A DNA stretch of 55,498 nt from contig JACGZH010000012.1 in assembly GCA_014706385.1 (NCBI GenBank), forward strand, positions 1 to 55,498, written 5' to 3'. The DNA is from Phaffia rhodozyma (lineage: Eukaryota > Basidiomycota > Tremellomycetes > Cystofilobasidiales > Mrakiaceae). The first letter of the stretch is position 1; each line of letters begins with the position of its first letter. The notes below the pieces were generated by a model that did not search any database, was not told where the DNA came from, and was given only the letters and a program-made list of their open reading frames with translations. Position numbers and translations under genes: made by a program. Of this stretch, positions 50,318 to 55,498 are shown piece by piece.

Positions 50318-50416
50318 GGCCGATTGGTGTAGTGGCTATCACAGCAGTTTTCGGTACTCGTCCGCAAGGTCGTCTTCGCTCGCTGCTGGTCGTCGGTTCG
50401 ATCCCGACATCGGTCT
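50318..50416 (+). tRNA. tRNA-Arg(TCG), intron, unit 6
   Basis: Intact copy. Confidence 0.92.
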
Positions 50417-50642
50417 AAATGTTCACTTTTTGTGTCCCCCTTTCTTTTTTGCCCTCTTTTTTGCCCTCCTTTTTGCCCTTCTTTTTCTCTGCACGCTCTC
50501 TCTGCACTCTGTTTCTATCGGCCGTTGTGTGGGTCACTGTCTGTCCGACCGGTCTGGCCTGTGTGCGCGTGTCCACCACGGTCGAGCCAGGTCGACACAG
50601 CTCCCTGGTGGTGGGCAGGCAGACGGGCGGGAAAACAAAAAA

Positions 50643-50716
50643 AGACCCATACCCGACTTGAACGGATGACCTCAAGATTTGGAATCTTGCGCTGCTACCA
50701 ACTGAGCTAATGGGTC
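50643..50716 (-). tRNA. tRNA-Trp(CCA), unit 6
   Basis: Intact copy. Confidence 0.94.
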
Positions 50717-50873
50717 GCTTGCCCGGGGCCTCCGTGCCCAGAGGGTATGTCGAGCGCCCGGCTGGCTGGCCGTACAGACGGTGGCACCATGCGGCCGGCT
50801 TGCAGGCCTCCAGCACGGACGGCCGGACGGGGGCCAGGGAAAAAACCGAGGGAAAACGAGCAAAAAGACAATG

Positions 50874-50945
50874 TTGCCAAGGCCCGTCTCGATCAGGCGA
50901 CCTCCGGGTTATGAGCCCGGCGCGCTTCCACTGCGCTACTTGGCA
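50874..50945 (-). tRNA. Initiator tRNA-Met(CAT), unit 6
   Basis: Intact copy. Confidence 0.95.
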
Positions 50946-51153
50946 TTGATGGGAGACCATGGCTGAGGAGTGTGTATGTGGTGTCGGCCGCAGGTCACGT
51001 GCCGGTGTCGATGTCAGTGTCGACGTCAGTGTCGATGCCAGTGCCAGCACCAGTGTCATTACCAATGCCAGTGTCAATGCCAGTCACACCATCGACTGGT
51101 GCGACCGACGGTACACCTGGCCATGGTCTGCCGGGTGGGCCTGACAGTCATCG

Positions 51154-51227
51154 GATCGATTAGCTCAGTTGGTTAGAGCGTGGTGCTAATAACGCCAAGG
51201 TCGCGGGTTCGACCCCCTCATTGATCA
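51154..51227 (+). tRNA. tRNA-Ile(AAT), unit 6
   Basis: Intact copy; the CAGTG minisatellite upstream has lost about 48 bases. Confidence 0.93.
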
Positions 51228-51479
51228 CTTTTTCTTTCTTTTTCTAATTTTCGCCATCTTTTTTTGCCATCTTTTTGCACCCCTCCTGTTCTCGACCGTT
51301 GCGGTCTGTGTGGCATTGTTGTCGACTGGCACGCTCCATGGTGAGCGATGCAGTGTTGTGACGGTGTGACGATGTGGTGGTGCGGTGGCGACGATGGGAA
51401 CGCAGATATACACCCTGTGCTGGACAGTGTCCGACCAGACATGGGCCTATGGTGTCTGGGCTGGGCTGGGAGGCATCGT

Positions 51480-51566
51480 GCATGCTTGGTGTAGTGGTAT
51501 CGCGCCATGTTAGGGTCTTTGCGCCTTGTCTCATGGAGGTCCTCAGTTCAATCCTGGGAGCGTGCC
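51480..51566 (+). tRNA. tRNA-Pro(AGG), intron, unit 6
   Basis: Intact copy. Confidence 0.94.
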
Positions 51567-51761
51567 TTTTTTCCTTTTCCTTTCGTTCTTTGTTTCCTTT
51601 TCCCGAGCGCTTCCTGTCGCTCTTCGTTGTTTTCTGCCACTTTTCACTCACTTTTGCCACTCTCCGCCACTTTCTCGGCAGCAGACAAGCGATGTGTGCA
51701 CCCGGTGGAGACGTCTCTGACGCATGGACAAGGTGTCTGGACACGGATGACAGCCATCAAG

Positions 51762-51833
51762 TCCTCAATTGTCTAACGGCTATGATAACCGCCTCTCACG
51801 CGGTAGGCCCGGGTTCGACTCCCGGTTGGGGAT
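51762..51833 (+). tRNA. tRNA-Glu(CTC), unit 6
   Basis: Intact copy. Confidence 0.94.
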
Positions 51834-52051
51834 CTCTCTTTTGGTCTTTTCTTTTGCTCTCGTTTCTTTTTTTCTTTTTTCCTTGTCCTTCTTTCCTTTC
51901 GTCTTGTTTTTGTATGTCCGTTCTGACCACTGGTATCAGCGCTGGTGTGTGCCTGCGGGTACTGTGTGGTTGAATGCACGGTATGGGGTGCATGCACCGG
52001 CCAGCTGTCCAGCCACCTGGGCGGAGCGGCACAGGCTGACATCCAACCGAC

Positions 52052-52123
52052 TCTTGGATGGTCTAACGGTTATGATTTCCGCCTGTCACGCGGGAGACCG
52101 GGGTTCGACTCCCCGTCCGGGAG
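52052..52123 (+). tRNA. tRNA-Asp(GTC), unit 6
   Basis: Intact copy. Confidence 0.95.
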
Positions 52124-52496
52124 CACTTTTTGCCTTTTGCTCCTCTCTTTTGTACTTGCATTTGTACTTGCATTTGTACTTGCATTTGTACTTGCATTTG
52201 CATTTGCATCTGTTCTTTCCATTCTCTTTGCTGTACAGCTGTATGGTTGTCTTGCTTTGTTGTGTTTGTCCGTCGACGGCCATCGATCGTTATCTTTTTT
52301 TCTTTGGTCTGTATGTCTCCTTCTTTTTCTCTTTCTTTTTCTTTTGCTCTCTTTGACGGCGCATGTTTGGCAGCACACGCTCCGAAAGACGCACCGAGCA
52401 CAGCACAGCACGCCGACACGTGTGCGCTGGGCAGACCAACTGGCTGGATGGCTGTTGACAGGCTATGGGCAGTCGATCGGCAGACCGAGACCATAC
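52124..52496. repeat. Long Asp-Ser spacer, unit 6
   Basis: No gene; the repeat has more TTGTAC and fewer TTGCAT copies than in other units and the AGCAC repeat is shorter. Confidence 0.8.
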
Positions 52497-52579
52497 GCTG
52501 TCTTAATCAAGTGGTCTACGATGAGAGATTAGAAATCTCTTCCTCTTTGAGGGCGCAGGTTCGAATCCTGCAGACAGCT
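52497..52579 (+). tRNA. tRNA-Ser(AGA), unit 6
   Basis: Intact copy, U73. Confidence 0.92.
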
Positions 52580-52805
52580 TTCTTTTGCACCCTGTACTTT
52601 GCCACCGTGGCCTTTGCTCTTTTTTGCTTTTTTTTTTCTCCTTCTTCTTCTCTTCTATGCCTTTGCCTATGTGTGTCTATGGTTGTCGTTCATGTATGCA
52701 TAGTACGCACACACCGGGCAGCCAGCCCCCCAAAAAAAAAGACGGCCACACCATCGAAGCCATCCTCACTGACACACAGAGCGAGGACCGGAAAAAAAAA
52801 AGGGA

Positions 52806-52891
52806 TGCCGTCAGCCTGAATCGAACAGGCGACCTTATGATTGCGGACAGATGTCTTCAGTCATACGCTCCACCAATTGAGCTATGACGGC
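52806..52891 (-). tRNA. tRNA-Phe(GAA), intron, unit 6
   Basis: Intact copy. Confidence 0.95.
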
Positions 52892-53086
52892 CGGTGACAG
52901 TCAGCGCCGTCCATCAGGCCATGGCCCGTCTGGGTGGCTGTCGGGCCGTCGGACCACTCAGCTGGCACTCACTCGGTCGGTCTCAGCCGGGTCGGTGTGT
53001 GTGCTGACGCGGCAGGCAAAACATGCTGGGCACTGACCGTCAGCGTGTGCTGTCTGAGTGCTCGGACACAGCAGGCGACCATCCCA

Positions 53087-53159
53087 TGCCCTGTAGCTCA
53101 GTTGGTAGAGCGTGGAGCTGTTAACTCCAAGGTCTACGGTTCGAGCCCGTACGGGGCAG
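53087..53159 (+). tRNA. tRNA-Asn(GTT), unit 6
   Basis: Intact copy. Confidence 0.95.
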
Positions 53160-53321
53160 TCTTTTTGTCGTCTTTTTGTCTCCTCATTTTTTTTCCCTCT
53201 CCCTTTCCTGTGCAGTACTTCCCCTCTCGTCTTCTGCCGTCCATGAGGTGTGCGTGTTCTTGGTATGTTCTTGCGATGGACATCATCCATCTTCCACAGC
53301 ATGCTCGGCCGGCAAGAAAAA

Positions 53322-53394
53322 AGGAGTCACCCGGGATTGAACCAGGGACCTGCTGGGTTGCAACCAGCCGCAACTACCGCTGTGCTATAACTCC
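53322..53394 (-). tRNA. tRNA-Cys(GCA), unit 6
   Basis: Intact copy. Confidence 0.95.
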
Positions 53395-53661
53395 GTATGA
53401 GGCTGCCGCGCCATCGGACAGATCATCCAAGGCACGCTTGCACACATGCACACAGCACAGTGGCAGCCGCTTTGTCGTCCTGCGATCGAGTAGTGGCAGC
53501 TGTGGACGCAACATCGCCCGGTGCGACCAGGCCGGCGTCACAGATGCTGCATCTGCACAGAGAAAACAAAAGGAACAAAGGAGCAGAAAAAAGAACAAGA
53601 AAAAAGAGCAAGAAAAAAGAGCAAGAAAAAAGAGCAAAAAGAACAAAAAGAACAAAAAGAG

Positions 53662-53733
53662 TAGTCGCACCCAGAGTCGAACTGGGGTCGTGAGTGTGTT
53701 AGACTCAAGTGATAACCGTTACACCATGCAACT
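53662..53733 (-). tRNA. tRNA-Val(AAC), unit 6
   Basis: Intact copy. Confidence 0.94.
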
Positions 53734-53924
53734 CTGATGACTGCCGGTCTCTGCCCAGTATCCTACTCATCGACCAGGCACCGCTCGCTCCGCCGTCTGC
53801 CCGCCCGCCGCTGTGTGTCCATCGGTCGGCCGGCCCATCAGCCCGATCGTGCGACACCGGGACCATGCCTGCCGACAAGCTGGCCCTCAGACGAGGCAGC
53901 CCGGGGAGAAAACAAAAAGGATCG

Positions 53925-53997
53925 TTCCCCATCCGGGAGTCGAACCCGGGTCCTCAGCGTGAAAAGCTGATATCGTAAACCGTTTGACCAATGAGGA
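53925..53997 (-). tRNA. tRNA-Glu(TTC), unit 6
   Basis: Intact copy. Confidence 0.95.
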
Positions 53998-54137
53998 CTA
54001 GTACAAGCACGCCGAATCGGTCGAGTCGTCTGCAGTCGTCTGCAGTCGTGCGCAGTCGTGTGCAGCCTGCTCCGTCGTGCGGTAGGCTGTGAGCGGGTGG
54101 CCGCCGGTCAGCATGCTTCCGACCGGACGGCAAAAAG

Positions 54138-54209
54138 TGGACCCAGCAGGGATTGAACCCGCGGCCTTTCGCATGCAAAGCGAATGTGATACCACTACAC
54201 CATAAGCCC
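54138..54209 (-). tRNA. tRNA-Ala(TGC), unit 6
   Basis: Intact copy. Confidence 0.95.
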
Positions 54210-54346
54210 TGTGGGATGGAGGCGTGGTGTGTCGGCCGGTGGGGCGAAGTGCGGTGAGTGGCGGCGAGGTGAGGTCTGGTATATGCTATCAGAAACAGAG
54301 TCTTGGTTGCAAAACCACACGGAACCTCTCGGCGGGGGGCAAAAGA

Positions 54347-54428
54347 TGAACAGAGGGGGATTCGAACCCCCGCATCTTGCGATATCAGAACTTGAGTCTG
54401 ACGCCTTAGACCGCTCGGCCATCTGTCC
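54347..54428 (-). tRNA. tRNA-Leu(CAA), unit 6
   Basis: Intact copy. Confidence 0.94.
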
Positions 54429-54517
54429 GGATGGGGTGCGTGAGGGTGTTGTGGGTGCGGGAGTGTGCGGGAGTGTGGGCCGGGTAGAGCGAGTGCACCC
54501 TGCCCGGGCACACACAC

Positions 54518-54603
54518 GCCCCGTTGGCAGAATGGTAACGCGTCTCCTTCCTACTGTCTGGTGAGAGAGGTGAAGATTCTGGGTTCAATCCCCAGGCGGG
54601 GTT
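54518..54603 (+). tRNA. tRNA-Arg(CCT), intron, unit 6
   Basis: Intact copy. Confidence 0.88.
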
Positions 54604-54832
54604 TCTCTTTTTTTGCGGCGGGCGTGGTTGGGGTGTGGTTGGGGCGTGGTTGGGGTGTGAGTGGGGCGTGGTTGGGGTGTGAGTGGGTGTGAGTGGGGTG
54701 TGATGAGAATGTGAGTGAGAAGGTGGGTGAGAATGTGGGTGTACACGTGAGACGCTTGGTATGCTGGCGGGCTGTAGAGTGTGGACTGTATGCGCAGGGT
54801 AGAGGACTGATGTATGTGGACCCTCCCATCAC

Positions 54833-54903
54833 GGGATGTTCGTATAATGGTTTTATTCCAGATTTCCATTCTGGAGACAGGTGTTCGATTCACCTACATC
54901 TCA
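54833..54903 (+). tRNA. tRNA-Gly(TCC), unit 6
   Basis: 71 nt; one base lost near the D stem (GGTTTTATT instead of GGTTATTATT). Confidence 0.86.
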
Positions 54904-55071
54904 TTTTTGTCATTTTTTTTTTGTGCGCGTGGCGGGGGCGGAGGCGGTGGCAGTACAAGACACTGTGCGGACGGCGGCAAGACTCTGAGGCACACGACCG
55001 GGGCGTGGGAGGGGCTAGTTGGGTGGCGGCGTTGGTGTCTAGGGGTACGGGCCGGGCTGGGGACTATAACC

Positions 55072-55163
55072 GCCCTGTTAGCTCAATCGGTAGAGCGTCA
55101 GACTCTTACCCAGTCTCTTGACAGTTGGCATCTGAAGGCTGGGGTTCGACCCCCCATGGGGCT
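55072..55163 (+). tRNA. tRNA-Lys(CTT), intron, unit 6
   Basis: 92 nt: one base is lost from each side of the T stem, leaving a balanced 4-bp stem. Confidence 0.87.
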
Positions 55164-55378
55164 AGCTTCGTTTTTGTGTGTCGGTGTGATTTTTTGTTTC
55201 TGTTCTGTTTCTGTTTTCGTTCTTTGTGTTTTTTTTGCTGGCTTGGTGTGCGCTTGGTGGGCCGTCGACGGTGGAAGGGTGCATGGAGGGTTGAACAGAG
55301 GTGAGAGGTGGGTCGGCTGGTGGGTCGCGCGGGCATGTCTGACGATCTGGGCTGGTAGCACGGACGACAGACACACAC

Positions 55379-55450
55379 GGGGATTTAGCTCAGTTGGCAG
55401 AGCGCATCTTAGCATGGTTGAGGTCGTGAGTTCGATTCTTACAATCTCCA
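55379..55450 (+). tRNA. tRNA-Ala(AGC), unit 6
   Basis: 72 nt; one A lost from the anticodon stem (CATC instead of CAATC). Last gene before the window end. Confidence 0.85.
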
Positions 55451-55498
55451 CTTTTTTGTGTCGTTTTTTGTGTTTTTTTGTGTTTTTTGGTAGTCTTT

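Larger units (their letters stand above)
1..55498. repeat. Tandem tRNA array, 5.7 copies of a ~9.7 kb unit
   Basis: The whole window is one array of head-to-tail units with the same 34-gene order. Unit starts (the gcggtgggcg motif) fall at 1, 9727, 19430, 29068, 38730 and 48330, giving lengths 9726, 9703, 9638, 9662 and 9600 plus a 7169-base partial unit. Both ends of the window are inside the array, so its true extent is unknown. Units differ mainly by short-repeat length and scattered single-base changes. Confidence 0.97.
48330..55498. repeat. Repeat unit 6, partial
   Basis: Contains the first 26 genes (Val-CAC to Ala-AGC) and is cut by the window end. Several spacer repeats are contracted here (51000 and 53165 regions). 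Confidence 0.95.

Noticed and set aside
1..55498. Transposon or other mobile element as the repeat unit
   Set aside because: No transposase, integrase, terminal repeats or target-site duplication is seen; the unit is made of tRNA genes and spacer.
1..55498. Bacterial or phage tRNA cluster
   Set aside because: Introns at 37/38, no encoded CCA, a eukaryotic initiator and A34 isoacceptors rule this out.
1..55498. 5S rRNA, U6 or other Pol III RNAs within the spacers
   Set aside because: No recognisable 5S or U6 conserved motifs were found in the spacers by eye.

Overview
The window is a head-to-tail tandem array of tRNA genes. I found no protein-coding gene. A unit of about 9.6-9.7 kb repeats 5.7 times: unit 1 = 1..9726, unit 2 = 9727..19429, unit 3 = 19430..29067, unit 4 = 29068..38729, unit 5 = 38730..48329, and partial unit 6 = 48330..55498. 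Each full unit carries 34 tRNA genes in the same order on both strands (21 plus, 13 minus). The window holds 196 tRNA loci. The many possible open reading frames are by-products of GC-rich, low-stop spacer DNA and tRNA sequence and are not called.

Organism: a eukaryotic nuclear genome, probably a GC-rich single-celled eukaryote; the species cannot be told from this sequence. The reasons are: 16 of 33 colinear tRNAs have a 10-28 nt intron exactly after position 37; none encodes 3' CCA; T runs (Pol III terminator type) follow the genes; the initiator tRNA has the eukaryotic A54/A60 T loop and GGG:CCC anticodon stem; and the A34 isoacceptor set (AAT, AGG, AGA, AAC, AGC, AAG, AGT, ACG) is eukaryotic. 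The nearest described parallel I know is the tandem tRNA arrays of Entamoeba, whose units are much shorter, AT-rich and hold only a few genes.

Order in each unit (strand): Val-CAC(+), Pro-CGG(-), Ile-TAT(-), Gln-CTG(-), Thr-CGT(-), Met-CAT elongator(+), Tyr-GTA(+), Arg-TCG(+), Trp-CCA(-), initiator Met(-), Ile-AAT(+), Pro-AGG(+), Glu-CTC(+), Asp-GTC(+), Ser-AGA(+), Phe-GAA(-), Asn-GTT(+), Cys-GCA(-), Val-AAC(-), Glu-TTC(-), Ala-TGC(-), Leu-CAA(-), Arg-CCT(+), Gly-TCC(+), Lys-CTT(+), Ala-AGC(+), Leu-AAG(+), Gly-GCC(+), Thr-AGT(+), Leu-TAG(+), Ala-CGC(+), Ser-CGA(+), Pro-TGG(+), Arg-ACG(-). Every amino acid except His is covered, but several isoacceptors are missing.

The most striking gene is the last of each unit: tRNA-Arg(ACG) is circularly permuted. 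Its 3' half lies upstream of its 5' half, and complementary 9-nt flanks would bring the ends together. It is the only ACG gene seen. Spacers hold short repeats and pyrimidine tracts whose copy number differs between units. Unit 4, and to a lesser degree units 1, 3 and 6, carries single-base insertions and deletions inside tRNAs, which could be decay or consensus error.
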